IMG/VR virus record: IMGVR_UViG_3300036770_003243
Location: 1 to 58,052 of that record
Length of the DNA: 58,052 nt
Direction: 5' to 3' (one strand)
Origin: a virus
The stretch's first letter is position 1. Every line of letters begins with the position of its first letter. The notes below the pieces were generated by a model. It saw only the letters and a list, made by a program, of their open reading frames with translations, was not told the origin of the DNA and did not search any database. The translations under genes and the position numbers were made by a program. Of the stretch, positions 15,343-22,531 are shown in pieces.

Positions 15343-15933
15343 TCACGCCAACAGCGGGCGCGTCTCCAGCAGCTGCTCCATCGGGAAGTCCTCAGGGCAG
15401 GTGGTGTTGACGAAGTTCCTGTGGCGGAAGAGCGTGAAGTCGCGCTCCGCCCAGCCCTCGTCCCACCTGTTCCGCACGCCGTCTGGGGCCAGCTTGAGCG
15501 CGATGTTGTAACGCCCCGCCAGCCACTGCACCAGCTGCCTTGTGGCCTCGACCTGCGCGGCGGGCCAAGGCGCTCCCGACAGGTGCGTGACATCTATGGC
15601 CACCAGCCACCTGTTGGCGTTGCCGCCTGTGGCCTGCGCGAACCCGTTGTCGGGGGAGTTGTACTCGTAGATGTTGCCCTTCTGGTCGACCTCGTAGTTC
15701 GTGCTCAGCCCCCGCTTTTCGAGCACGTACTGCGTGGACTTGGCGCTCCCGGTCACCGTATGGTGGATCACGATCCCACGGATCTTGTTGCTGCGCTTGG
15801 GGAACTTCATCGAGTTCTTGCGGAAAGTCATCGGCGGGCGGGGGGCCTTTGAGGACGCAGCCGCGCTTGTGGCGAGGAAGAACACAAGCACCCCCGCCCC
15901 TACGGCCAGCGCAAACTTGAGACGGCGATCCAT
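15343..15933 (-). CDS. N-acetylmuramoyl-L-alanine amidase (Amidase_2 type), membrane-anchored
   Basis: 196 residues; ATG at 15933 after GAGGAGGTGTC. An N-terminal hydrophobic segment (LKFALAVGAGVLVFFLA) is a signal anchor or signal peptide, so export does not require a holin. The catalytic domain has the zinc ligands expected of the family: His in VIHHTVTG, and His and Cys in LFRHRNFVNTTCPEDF. It cleaves the amide between N-acetylmuramic acid and L-alanine in murein. Next to a transglycosylase and small membrane proteins it forms a lysis cassette. Confidence 0.85.
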   Translation of the reverse strand: MDRRLKFALAVGAGVLVFFLATSAAASSKAPRPPMTFRKNSMKFPKRSNKIRGIVIHHTVTGSAKSTQYVLEKRGLSTNYEVDQKGNIYEYNSPDNGFAQATGGNANRWLVAIDVTHLSGAPWPAAQVEATRQLVQWLAGRYNIALKLAPDGVRNRWDEGWAERDFTLFRHRNFVNTTCPEDFPMEQLLETRPLLA

Positions 15934-15980
15934 GACACCTCCTCGCCCGATCTTGCCAGTTGAGGGCCAAGGCTGGAAGA

Positions 15981-16412
15981 TCAATCCTCTACACAGCACT
16001 CAGGGCAAGTACGGCAGTGGTCGGCCAAGTACTCCACCGACCAGTGCGCCTCCTTGGCGCGGCGCATCACCTTGACCGAGTAGGCCTTGCCGCACTTGCC
16101 ACTGAGCCCACCATACCCGCACTGGTAGGCCGCAAGGGCACGGGCCATGTCGCCCCTGCTCTTGCCCAGCCAGTAGTGCAGCAAGCGCCGCCCCTCGTTG
16201 CGGGCCACGGCGGGGATGTACAGCAGCGAGGGGTCGTTGCGCACGGGACGGCTTGCCCATCGCGGATCGACCTGCCACAGGCCCATGTACGGGCCGCTCT
16301 TTGCCGTGGGGACGCCCCCGCTCTCGGTGTACTCAAGAGCCCACTCGATGCGGGCGGGGAGCGGGGACTGCTGGTGCATGGCCAGCCAGATTGCAAGGTG
16401 AAGCACGTCCAT
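15981..16412 (-). CDS. Lysozyme-like lytic transglycosylase
   Basis: 143 residues; ATG at 16412 after GGAGGATGA. EWALEYTESGG holds the probable catalytic Glu of SLT-type enzymes, followed by GLWQVDPRW and AYQCGYGGLSGKCGKAY, the usual order in the fold. Cysteines near the C-terminus (CRTCPECC) may add a metal or disulfide knuckle. It cuts the glycan strand of murein, complementing the amidase. No signal peptide is obvious. Confidence 0.75.
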   Translation of the reverse strand: MDVLHLAIWLAMHQQSPLPARIEWALEYTESGGVPTAKSGPYMGLWQVDPRWASRPVRNDPSLLYIPAVARNEGRRLLHYWLGKSRGDMARALAAYQCGYGGLSGKCGKAYSVKVMRRAKEAHWSVEYLADHCRTCPECCVED

Positions 16413-16781
16413 TCATCCTCCGTAGCCGAGTGCAAGGCACAAGCCCGCCGCGCCACACCAGATGTGCCACACGGTGTGGTGCCGATGGTAGTCGCCCTCA
16501 TGGGCCTCGTAGTACCGTTCGATGGCCAAGAGGACGAACAGGACACCCGACAGGGTGTAGTGCCACTGCACCGACTTGGCCGCGAGCCAGCAGTTGGCAG
16601 CAATGCTCGCCCACGCCAGCGCGTGGTCGATGCGGTGGTACCGACGCTCGCCGTGCCAGTGGTAGGCGAACGCAGCCGCTGCGGAGGCTGCATAGAGCAG
16701 CCCCAGCAGCGACCCGCTCGACAGCAGCACCGCAGCCATCGGGAGCAGGCTCCACGATGACCAGATGCACGCCGCCTGCAT
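16413..16781 (-). CDS. Polytopic membrane protein of CREST (ceramidase/PAQR-like) type
   Basis: 122 residues; ATG at 16781 overlaps the upstream stop (TGATG). Four or five membrane helices. Conserved-looking polar residues sit where CREST hydrolases keep theirs: YHWHGERRYHRIDHALAW and HHTVWHIWCGAAG, the latter matching the HxxWH-type motif. CREST members hydrolyse lipid amides or act as receptors. Shorter than typical members (about 200 residues). It could alter host or virion lipids. Family call is by motif only. Confidence 0.5.
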   Translation of the reverse strand: MQAACIWSSWSLLPMAAVLLSSGSLLGLLYAASAAAAFAYHWHGERRYHRIDHALAWASIAANCWLAAKSVQWHYTLSGVLFVLLAIERYYEAHEGDYHRHHTVWHIWCGAAGLCLALGYGG

Positions 16782-16909
16782 CAGGGACTCACCAGCAGGC
16801 AGGAGACAACGATCACCAGCACGCTGCAAGCCGTGAACACGGCGACGGCCATGGTCTTGCAGGTGTTGGCGATCTTCTCAAGCGCGGGGTCGTGGAATTG
16901 GTACCGCAT
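16781..16909 (-). CDS. 42-residue single-helix membrane protein (holin-like)
   Basis: ATG at 16909. Short polar N-terminus, then one helix (MAVAVFTACSVLVIVVSCLL) to the end. Adjacent to amidase, transglycosylase and another membrane protein, so a small holin or pinholin is a reasonable guess. Confidence 0.55.
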   Translation of the reverse strand: MRYQFHDPALEKIANTCKTMAVAVFTACSVLVIVVSCLLVSP

Positions 16910-17304
16910 CACGCCTCCCCGATGGCGCTGTCGCCGTGAAAGCGCCACGTCATGGGCTTGGGATCGCGGCTGTAGGCCGCATTGCCAACCGGGACCAGCG
17001 GGGGGACTTGCACTGGACGGCCTTGGGGATCGGCCATCTGCATCGTGGGGTCCATGATGACCCAGCCGTTGACCCGCCCGTCCTTGCTGCCGACAAGCGA
17101 CTGCGACACCAGAAGCCCCAGCGTGAGCTTGGGCGAGCCGATCATCGTGGGATCCGCCCAAGTGAACTCGACCGCCTCTCCCGGACGGGGCATGCGCACG
17201 GGGGCCTCCCCCTCGATGGCAAACTGCTGCGCGGTGACCCCCTCGGGCTTGCTTGCCGAGCGATCCTTGAGCGCCTTCTCCAGACTCTTGACCTTGCTGC
17301 TCAT
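16909..17304 (-). CDS. Beta-rich protein, unknown
   Basis: 131 residues; ATG at 17304. Lys-rich helical start, then a beta-rich domain (VEFTWADPTMIG, KLTLGLLVSQSLVGS, VNGWVIMDPTMQM). The WADPTMIG and GWVIMDPT phrases suggest a small carbohydrate- or nucleic-acid-binding barrel but I recognise no family. Confidence 0.55.
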   Translation of the reverse strand: MSSKVKSLEKALKDRSASKPEGVTAQQFAIEGEAPVRMPRPGEAVEFTWADPTMIGSPKLTLGLLVSQSLVGSKDGRVNGWVIMDPTMQMADPQGRPVQVPPLVPVGNAAYSRDPKPMTWRFHGDSAIGEA

Positions 17305-17314
17305 GTCCTCTCCT

Positions 17315-17545
17315 CTACTTGCTGGCCTTGTCCAGCAGTTGATTGACCGTCTGCTGCTTGCGGACGGTCGCATAGTTGTCAGCGGCCCATCCGCCTCCAG
17401 TGAAGTGCGTGGCTGGCAGCGCCGCCCCGCTGAAGTAGACGTCCTGCTGCCCCCCGCACTCGCACAGGGGCATGGGGTCCGACATCTTCTTGCTGATCTC
17501 GCAAACCGTGAAGCATTTGCGGCACTTGACGTCGTATCGCGGCAC
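17315..17545 (-). CDS. FmdB-like zinc-ribbon protein
   Basis: 76 residues; ATG at 17545. MPRYDVKCRKCFTVCE, then PLCECGG, then a later TGGGWAADNY match the layout of the FmdB/CxxC_CxxC_SSSS family of small zinc-ribbon putative regulators. Adjacent to the recombinase gene, with a 9-base gap. DNA or RNA binding is likely; target unknown. Confidence 0.7.
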   Translation of the reverse strand: MPRYDVKCRKCFTVCEISKKMSDPMPLCECGGQQDVYFSGAALPATHFTGGGWAADNYATVRKQQTVNQLLDKASK

Positions 17546-17554
17546 TCTTCCCTC

Positions 17555-18529
17555 CTACACCAGCCCCGCTGCCGGGCTGTCCTTGAATAGCTCCTGCTCG
17601 CGGACGTAGCGGTACAGGACTTCGAGCGTCTTGTGGCCCGTCTGCGCTTGGATGCTCTTGATCTGCTTGCCAGCCCTGACGGCACTGGTGACCAGTCCTG
17701 CCCGCAGCGAGTGGCCCGCGAACCGCCCCTCAACGCCCGCCCTTGTCGCACACTTGGCGACGATGTTCGCCAGCTGGCGGTCGGTTATGGCCCACGGGCG
17801 GACGCCCATGCCATCGGGAGTCACGGTGCGGAATACCGGCCCCTCTGTGATTCCCGATGCGGCAATCCATGCGCGGAAGTTGCGGACGGGGCAGGTCTCC
17901 AGACGGGATCCGTAGGGGATGCCAATGGCCCGCCCGCGACCCTCTTGGTCCGTCTTGCTGCGGCGGATTGTCACGCGGAGGCCGTCTGGCACCTCGACTA
18001 CGTCGGCAACCTCAAGCGCAACAATCTCGCTGCGGCGCATGCCCCCGACCCAGCCAAGGGTGAGCAGGCTGCGGTTGCGCAGAGTGCGCAGGCGGTGCTT
18101 GTCCATCGGCTCGGGCAGGAAGTCGACCATCGCCCGCAGGTGGTGCGGCAAGACAGCCTCGACCTGCTCAGGAGCGATGCCGATCTTGCGGCGGATGCCC
18201 TGATAGACCAGCTTCACCGCCCGATCCTCGCGGGGGCTCGGCAAGTTGGCAGTCTCGTATGCCTTGCAGATCGCGCACAAGGCGATGTTCACCGTGCTCG
18301 ACTTGGCCCCGTTGTCGGCCAGCCACGCGAGGTAGATGGCAATCTGGCCTCTTGGGCCATAGGGGTCGAAGTCCCGATCGGCGCAGAACGCCGCCCACTT
18401 GCGCCATGCGCTGGCGTAGGTGACCTTCGTGTTCTTGGCCAGCGCCTCCTCGGCGTAGTTGGCTGCGGATTCAATCTCGGCCAGCGGGGCAAGGATGCCG
18501 TCACTGGTTGCGACAAGCTCAGTCGTCAT
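17555..18529 (-). CDS. Tyrosine recombinase / phage integrase
   Basis: 324 residues; ATG at 18529. The N-terminal ~110 residues are a SAM-like core-binding domain (NTKVTYASAWRKWAAFCADR). The catalytic domain has GGMRRSEIVAL (first Arg), RRSKTDQEG (Lys), GHSLRAGLVTSA (HxxR), TGHKTLEVLYRY (second His and the nucleophilic Tyr). The full catalytic set is present, so it should be active in integrating or resolving the circular genome. No excisionase is recognised nearby. Confidence 0.93.
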   Translation of the reverse strand: MTTELVATSDGILAPLAEIESAANYAEEALAKNTKVTYASAWRKWAAFCADRDFDPYGPRGQIAIYLAWLADNGAKSSTVNIALCAICKAYETANLPSPREDRAVKLVYQGIRRKIGIAPEQVEAVLPHHLRAMVDFLPEPMDKHRLRTLRNRSLLTLGWVGGMRRSEIVALEVADVVEVPDGLRVTIRRSKTDQEGRGRAIGIPYGSRLETCPVRNFRAWIAASGITEGPVFRTVTPDGMGVRPWAITDRQLANIVAKCATRAGVEGRFAGHSLRAGLVTSAVRAGKQIKSIQAQTGHKTLEVLYRYVREQELFKDSPAAGLV

Positions 18530-18689
18530 TTGGCAGGCTCTCGGGTAAGGGGTTGTGGTCCTTGCCCTTGTCCTTGTTCACTTCCTCATCCATGTCACGG
18601 AGGGCATCAAGCCACTCATCAGGGCATCCCTCAGGCGGGCTGCAACGCCAGCACACTTGGAGGGGGAAACCGCACGGGCAGCGTCTCAT
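18519..18689 (-). CDS. Tiny Cys-rich protein overlapping the integrase start
   Basis: 56 residues; ATG at 18689 overlaps the stop of the upstream gene (ATGA) and its end overlaps the integrase start by 11 bases. MRRCPCGFPLQVCWRCSPPEGCP gives five cysteines in two pairs plus one, then an acidic/Lys-rich tail (DMDEEVNKDKGKDHNPL). Position and coupling support it as real; it may tune integrase translation. Confidence 0.6.
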   Translation of the reverse strand: MRRCPCGFPLQVCWRCSPPEGCPDEWLDALRDMDEEVNKDKGKDHNPLPESLPNDD

Positions 18690-18928
18690 GCCTCGACCTC
18701 GCTGCCGTCAGGGCGGCGGACCAGCACGTTCAGGAATCCATCGGGGTCGATAAATACGCGGATCTCGACGCCATTGGCATCAAAGCCCCCCAGCAGTCCG
18801 TACATGCACTCGCCAAGGGCAATCCCGACCGCGTCAGGCTGCTCGCCAGAGTTGAGAAGCTTGATCACCGTCACCATCAAGGCGTCGGTCAAGGCGTGGG
18901 GGTACTGGACGTCCTCTCTCTCGATCAT
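18686..18928 (-). CDS. Small alpha/beta protein
   Basis: 80 residues; ATG at 18928 after AGGAGGTCAAG. Helical first half (ALTDALMVTVIKLLNSG) and a beta hairpin end (EIRVFIDPDGFLNVLVRR). No recognised family. Coupled to the tiny Cys-rich gene downstream. Confidence 0.55.
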   Translation of the reverse strand: MIEREDVQYPHALTDALMVTVIKLLNSGEQPDAVGIALGECMYGLLGGFDANGVEIRVFIDPDGFLNVLVRRPDGSEVEA

Positions 18929-19140
18929 CTTGACCTCCTCCTGATTGCGCCGCAGATGCGGCACTTGCCTGTCACCAGCCACTCATGGTGGCTCCTGCTG
19001 CCGATGCAAGGCACCCGCCTCTTGGCCCGCCACTGCTGCTTGTAGTGGGTGGCGCAGAGGTTGAGCGCCGCTACTTGGAGCCCCCCGCATACCTTGCAGT
19101 GGCCAAGCGGCTCCTCTTGCGGCTTGGGTCCGCGCTTCAT
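18925..19140 (-). CDS. Zinc-finger protein, paralogue of the gene ending at 27123
   Basis: 71 residues; ATG at 19140. Pattern HCKVCGG, LCATHYKQQWRAKRRVPCI, HHEW, KCRICGAIRR. The gene at 27123-27320 has the same order (CWPCYQKDRRTRMVKRRVPECI, YHSYDE, RCKYCGAVR). Two divergent copies in one genome point to a short phage-encoded zinc-finger family with an RRVP core. Confidence 0.65.
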   Translation of the reverse strand: MKRGPKPQEEPLGHCKVCGGLQVAALNLCATHYKQQWRAKRRVPCIGSRSHHEWLVTGKCRICGAIRRRSR

Positions 19141-19439
19141 GCGAGCCCCACAAGGAGTGCCCTGTGGAATCTCCGGCATTCCTCATCCCCGCAACGGTAG
19201 CTCGTCGTCGTGATGTAACGGGACGCCTTCTGGCACTCAAGCGTCAGCACGTCCTTGGCAGCTTCGAGCTGCTCGCTCACGATGACGGCCTCGTCGCTCT
19301 CTTTGCCGTAGAGGAGGACCATCCTTCCCAGCTGGATCTCCAGAATCTGGATGCGCTGGACGAAATCGGGAACCGTCTCCAAGCAGACTTCTACGAGGAG
19401 GTGGTCGAATGCCTTGGCGGTCTCTTGCGTGATGTTCAT
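19137..19439 (-). CDS. Helical protein, unknown
   Basis: 100 residues; ATG at 19439, 3 bases after the methyltransferase stop and overlapping the next gene by ATGA. Mostly helical (AFDHLLVEVCLETVPDFVQR, LEAAKDVLTLECQKASRYI) with CGDEECRRF near the end. No family recognised. Confidence 0.55.
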   Translation of the reverse strand: MNITQETAKAFDHLLVEVCLETVPDFVQRIQILEIQLGRMVLLYGKESDEAVIVSEQLEAAKDVLTLECQKASRYITTTSYRCGDEECRRFHRALLVGLA

Positions 19440-19442
19440 TGC

Positions 19443-20162
19443 CTACCCCAGCAGCGACAGCTGCTCTTTGGCGTCAGAAGGGCGGAACAGTGATGGCTGC
19501 CGCATGACCTTCTCGAGCCGCTCCTTGGCCTTGCCAAAAGTGTCGGGGTCACACTCCCCGCCGATGGCCTTGCGTCCCAGATCATAGGCTGCAACCAGCG
19601 TTGTGCCGTAGCCAGCGCACGGATCGCAGACGAGGTCTCCCTCGCGGCTGTAGTCGGTGACCAGCCGCCGCATCAGCTCCAGCGGCTTTCCGCCGATGTG
19701 GCCCTCGCGGTCGGTGCCGACCTTGTAGAAGCCCGGCAGAGCGCCCCAGCGCTGGTACTCTTGCGACTTGGGGCGGGCGACGATGACGTAGACGGCGCAG
19801 CTTGCGGGGCCATCGCCCGACAGGCGCACGCGGTCTTGGATCACAAGCACGGGGACGAAGGTGTGCCTGCCCGCCTTGCGGTAGGCGTCGATCCACGTCG
19901 CGCTCAGGTCGTAGTCGGTCATCGCCACCATCCAGCCCTTGCAACGGGGCGAGAAGTGCTCAACGAAGTCGTGGACGTCCTGCGGCGACCACGCGGCGTA
20001 GTTGAGCGCCCGCCTGTCGGACCCATCAGGCATCTGCCGCGCCATCGCTGCGGACTGCGTCTCGTGCAGCTTGGCGCTGTACGGTGGGTCGCAGATGACC
20101 GCGTCGACCATCGGCATCTCCGCAAAGACCTCCTGCCAGCGCCCCTGCCTAAGCTCGAACAT
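19443..20162 (-). CDS. DNA methyltransferase (N4/N6 type)
   Basis: 239 residues; ATG at 20162 after GGAGGG. VDAVICDPPYSAK is the catalytic motif IV and LVCDPCAGYGTTLVAA is the AdoMet-binding motif I located C-terminally, an order typical of beta-class enzymes. LPGFYKVGTDREGHIGGKP resembles the motif that introduces motif I. It should methylate adenine or cytosine at an exocyclic nitrogen. No restriction partner nearby, so an orphan, perhaps anti-restriction. First gene after the palindromic control region. Confidence 0.88.
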   Translation of the reverse strand: MFELRQGRWQEVFAEMPMVDAVICDPPYSAKLHETQSAAMARQMPDGSDRRALNYAAWSPQDVHDFVEHFSPRCKGWMVAMTDYDLSATWIDAYRKAGRHTFVPVLVIQDRVRLSGDGPASCAVYVIVARPKSQEYQRWGALPGFYKVGTDREGHIGGKPLELMRRLVTDYSREGDLVCDPCAGYGTTLVAAYDLGRKAIGGECDPDTFGKAKERLEKVMRQPSLFRPSDAKEQLSLLG

Positions 20163-20178
20163 CTTGCCCTCCGAAGTG

Positions 20179-20192
20179 CCCCCTGTAGGGGG
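20179..20192. promoter_or_regulatory. Small G/C hairpin upstream of the methyltransferase
   Basis: CCCCC (20179-20183), TGTA, GGGGG (20188-20192). It lies in the - strand leader just ahead of the methyltransferase ribosome site and could affect its translation. Confidence 0.45.
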
Positions 20193-20199
20193 TCTGAGC

Positions 20200-20227
20200 A
20201 GTTCCGATAATAGAGGCTATCGGAACT
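20200..20227. promoter_or_regulatory. 10-8-10 perfect inverted repeat (operator or recombination-site candidate)
   Basis: AGTTCCGATA (20200-20209), asymmetric 8-base centre ATAGAGGC, TATCGGAACT (20218-20227). Arms around an 8-base spacer are the architecture of tyrosine-recombinase crossover sites. The right arm and centre also overlap the -10 of a - strand promoter, as an operator would. Either role is possible; the integrase gene is 1.7 kb away. Confidence 0.6.
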
Positions 20228-20242
20228 CCCCTGATGCGTCAA
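20214..20242 (-). promoter_or_regulatory. Promoter of the methyltransferase operon
   Basis: - strand TTGACG (20237-20242), 17 bases, TAGCCT (20214-20219). The -10 lies inside the inverted repeat at 20200-20227, implying repression by whatever binds the repeat. Confidence 0.5.
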
Positions 20243-20314
20243 GGGGGTTTAGTTTGCAAGTTGAGATTGCGAACAAGCCAAGCCCCCACGTGCCCGCACA
20301 AGGCGCGTTCTCGC

Positions 20315-20344
20315 TTGCAGGCGGGGGTAGGGTGCCCCTAAGAT
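20315..20344 (+). promoter_or_regulatory. Candidate promoter of the DUF5824 operon
   Basis: TTGCAG (20315-20320), 18 bases, TAAGAT (20339-20344), just before the SD-overlapping hairpin and the ATG at 20369. Confidence 0.45.
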
Positions 20345-20345
20345 T

Positions 20346-20360
20346 CCCCCCATAGGGGGG
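20346..20360 (+). promoter_or_regulatory. Hairpin that includes the ribosome site of the gene at 20369
   Basis: CCCCCC (20346-20351), ATA, GGGGGG (20355-20360). The right arm is the purine-rich ribosome-binding stretch continuing into AGA, 8 bases before the ATG. Folding would hide it, so translation may be conditional or low. Confidence 0.5.
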
Positions 20361-20368
20361 AGAACGGC

Positions 20369-20767
20369 ATGTCAACGATCCCTGAGCGGTACTTGGCGGG
20401 CTTTGAGGGGGCGGCGCGGCAGCGGCGGATTCGCGAGATACAACGCGAACGGCGGCTGGCAACCTACCAGCCCCTGCCCAGCGACAAGGGGGTCAAGACC
20501 CGGCGGAGCAAGTGGTCGGCCCGCTTCGAGCGCAAGTACGGCGAGCGCCCAAGGGGCATCTCGGACGTTGCAAGGCTGACAGGGGTTGACCGCCGCATCT
20601 TGAAGCAGGTCTACGATCGGGGACTGGCGGCTTGGTCGAGTGGAGGGCACCGCCCGGGGGCCTCGCAGCATGCGTGGGCCATGGCGCGAGTGCAATCGTT
20701 CGTCCTCAGGGGGCCTACGTCCCACGGCCCTGATAGGATTCTGGCCTTGCAGGCGGGGCTGGTGTGA
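20369..20767 (+). CDS. DUF5824-like protein
   Basis: 132 residues. The run LPSDKGVKTRRSKWSARFER, then VARLTGVDRRILKQVYDRGLAAW, then HRPGASQHAWAMARV matches my memory of DUF5824, a short family seen in phages and large eukaryotic dsDNA viruses. Function unknown; its basic start and helical body suggest nucleic-acid contact. First gene of the short + strand block, with its ribosome site in a hairpin. Confidence 0.7.
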   Translation: MSTIPERYLAGFEGAARQRRIREIQRERRLATYQPLPSDKGVKTRRSKWSARFERKYGERPRGISDVARLTGVDRRILKQVYDRGLAAWSSGGHRPGASQHAWAMARVQSFVLRGPTSHGPDRILALQAGLV

Positions 20768-20799
20768 CGCTACCCTGCGGATCAAGCTAGGAGGGGTCG

Positions 20800-21309
20800 A
20801 TGTTTGGCTTGAATGGCGTAGAGGAAGATCTGGAATCTCAAGGAAAGGCGGCTCTCAACGATGCCGCGAAGATCCAAGAGGAGCAGCTCAAGGAGTTGGA
20901 GAAGAGCAAGGACGTGCTCAAGACGGCGTTCGATGCGTTGACGATCGAGAACAAGGTCCAGATCGTGGCGGACTTCTTGGCCGAGCAGCGCAAAGACCCC
21001 CGAATCGCCAAACCGGACGACCCCAAGTGGGCAGCCACGACGTACGAAAAGCTGCTGGAGGACGCCAAGAAGAACCCCATGTGGTTCGGAGTCCTTGAAC
21101 TCGGTGCCTACCGGGACGAGCCTGCGGGGGCTGTTGGTCCCCGATTCGCTGCGTACGTGCAGAAGCGTTTGGATGGCAAGATCGGAAAGATGGTGCAGCC
21201 AACAGTCCGGCAACCCATCGAGAAGGAGCCCAAGTCTTCGGGGCCGTCTCCCCTCCTGATCATCGGCGGCGCGCTCCTGTTGCTGCTGCTCTTGCGCAAG
21301 AAGGACTGA
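20800..21309 (+). CDS. Tail-anchored helical protein
   Basis: 169 residues; ATG after AGGAGGGGTCG. The first 70 residues are a charged coiled coil (QEEQLKELEKSKDVLKTAFD). A Pro/Lys linker precedes one Leu-rich helix (PLLIIGGALLLLLLLR) and the tail KKD. Same anchor design as the structural-block proteins although located 11 kb from them, so it may also be a virion component or act in membrane steps of lysis. Confidence 0.7.
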   Translation: MFGLNGVEEDLESQGKAALNDAAKIQEEQLKELEKSKDVLKTAFDALTIENKVQIVADFLAEQRKDPRIAKPDDPKWAATTYEKLLEDAKKNPMWFGVLELGAYRDEPAGAVGPRFAAYVQKRLDGKIGKMVQPTVRQPIEKEPKSSGPSPLLIIGGALLLLLLLRKKD

Positions 21310-21310
21310 C

Positions 21311-21958
21311 ATGTCCACCGCCGCCGAGTACAACGCAGCGCAAGCAGCTGCTGGACGTCTCACCGATGCCATGCTCGCTGCCGCCAAGGCCAAGGGGGGC
21401 ATCGCAGCCGTCCAGAGCTGGGCGGGCCTCGTAGCAGACGGCAAAGCAGGCCCCAAGACGCAGGCGGTCTTGCAGGCACTGGTGGACGGACGCACGCCAA
21501 TCCCTACGGGGCGTGGCGGCGTCGAGCGGGTCTACGGCAAGTTCGACTACACAGAGGCCGAAGGCGGGCGCATCAAGATCGAAGCCAAGTGGGCAAGCGA
21601 GAACATCATCCAGTGCAGGCTCCACACTGGCAGGAGCGTCCAGCTCCACCGCGCAGTCGCTGCCGAGTTCGCCCGCTTGTTCGAGGCAGCATGCAAGGCG
21701 TCGGGGTACACGCCATCCAGCGTGCAGACCTTTGTCCCCCGGCACACCCTCTGGGACAAAGCCAAGCCATTGAGCCTGCATAGCTGGGGAATCGCCATCG
21801 ACTTTGACCCCGGTTCGAATCCGATGGGCGGCAAGAACAGCAAGCTCCGCACCCCTGAGGGGCAGGCTTTCGTCAAGGTGTTCACCGATGCGGGATGGAC
21901 ATGGGGCGGGAGCTGGGGGATGCGCGACGACATGCACTTCCAGAGGGCGCACACATAG
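21311..21958 (+). CDS. M15-family D,D-/L,D-peptidase with murein-binding domain
   Basis: 215 residues. The N-terminus (VQSWAGLVADGKAGPKTQAV) looks like a peptidoglycan-binding domain. The C-terminal half is a VanY/M15 zinc peptidase: SLHSWGIAIDFDPGSN (His and Asp ligands) and RDDMHFQ (final His). It cleaves murein peptides and is a likely endolysin. The last 26 coding bases are repeated downstream at 22303-22328, flanking the next gene. Confidence 0.85.
   Translation: MSTAAEYNAAQAAAGRLTDAMLAAAKAKGGIAAVQSWAGLVADGKAGPKTQAVLQALVDGRTPIPTGRGGVERVYGKFDYTEAEGGRIKIEAKWASENIIQCRLHTGRSVQLHRAVAAEFARLFEAACKASGYTPSSVQTFVPRHTLWDKAKPLSLHSWGIAIDFDPGSNPMGGKNSKLRTPEGQAFVKVFTDAGWTWGGSWGMRDDMHFQRAHT
21926..21951 (+). 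repeat. 26-bp direct repeat, copy 1 (inside M15 gene end)
   Basis: Begins GACGACATGCACTTCC and encodes the DDMHFQRA end of the M15 peptidase. The identical sequence lies at 22303-22328, beyond the next small gene. Confidence 0.9.
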
Positions 21959-21967
21959 GAGAGCAAT

Positions 21968-22273
21968 GTGGGAAAGTCATCTGTAAACATCGTGGTCTGG
22001 TACAGCGAGCGGTCGCGAAGCAAGCGTTCGGTCAAGGTGTACATGTCGAAGAACGACAGGTACTACTTCCCTGAGACTTTTGGTGACAATCTCAAACCTG
22101 AGACTGCACTGAACAAGGCCGTGGAACTTGCAGATAAATACGCAAAGTCTCGTGTGGTAAGTCGCGTCACTGTTGAATACCTGAACAAGAAGGTACTGTC
22201 CTTGCGTTGCAAGCCGCGCAGCACCCCCCGCTATGAAGTCACCTTGAACAAACTCGATCAAGTCGAGTTGTGA
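21968..22273 (+). CDS. Low-GC inserted small basic protein
   Basis: 101 residues; GTG start after GGAGAGCAAT. Basic and beta-rich (VNIVVWYSERSRSKRSVKVY, SRVTVEYLNKKVLSLRCK). The gene uses visibly more A/T (near 50 percent GC by eye) than its neighbours and sits between two 26-bp direct repeats, so it looks like a recent insertion (moron). No family recognised; it interrupts an otherwise tight lysis-type cassette. Confidence 0.6.
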   Translation: MGKSSVNIVVWYSERSRSKRSVKVYMSKNDRYYFPETFGDNLKPETALNKAVELADKYAKSRVVSRVTVEYLNKKVLSLRCKPRSTPRYEVTLNKLDQVEL

Positions 22274-22302
22274 AATGAAACACCTGCCTGTGCATCGCTG
22301 AT

Positions 22303-22328
22303 GACGACATGCACTTCCAGAGGGCGCA
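22303..22328 (+). repeat. 26-bp direct repeat, copy 2
   Basis: Identical to 21926-21951 but not within the M15 gene. Its final CAGAGGGCGC supplies the ribosome site of the lipoprotein gene starting at 22328, consistent with an ancestral arrangement in which the peptidase and lipoprotein genes overlapped directly. Confidence 0.9.
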
Positions 22329-22531
22329 TGAGGCGCAAGTTCACTCCACGGGCCATGGCCCTCTTCGTGATGGCCATGTCGACGGGATGCTCGGCCACGC
22401 GGTGCAAGACGCTGGCAATCGATATCCTGCCCACAGACAAGCCCAAGCCTGCGGGCAAGGTCGAGATCCGTTGCGACGGCAAGCCCATCGTGCAAGCCGT
22501 GGCTGACGAAGTGAAAGCGGGGGACAAGTGA
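22328..22531 (+). CDS. Small lipoprotein (possible outer-membrane spanin)
   Basis: 67 residues; ATG at 22328. Basic n-region (MRRKFTPR), hydrophobic stretch and lipobox MSTGC at residues 17-21 predict signal peptidase II processing. Adjacent to an M15 endolysin-like gene and a two-helix membrane protein, so an o-spanin-type role is plausible, though no dedicated i-spanin is next to it. Confidence 0.65.
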   Translation: MRRKFTPRAMALFVMAMSTGCSATRCKTLAIDILPTDKPKPAGKVEIRCDGKPIVQAVADEVKAGDK

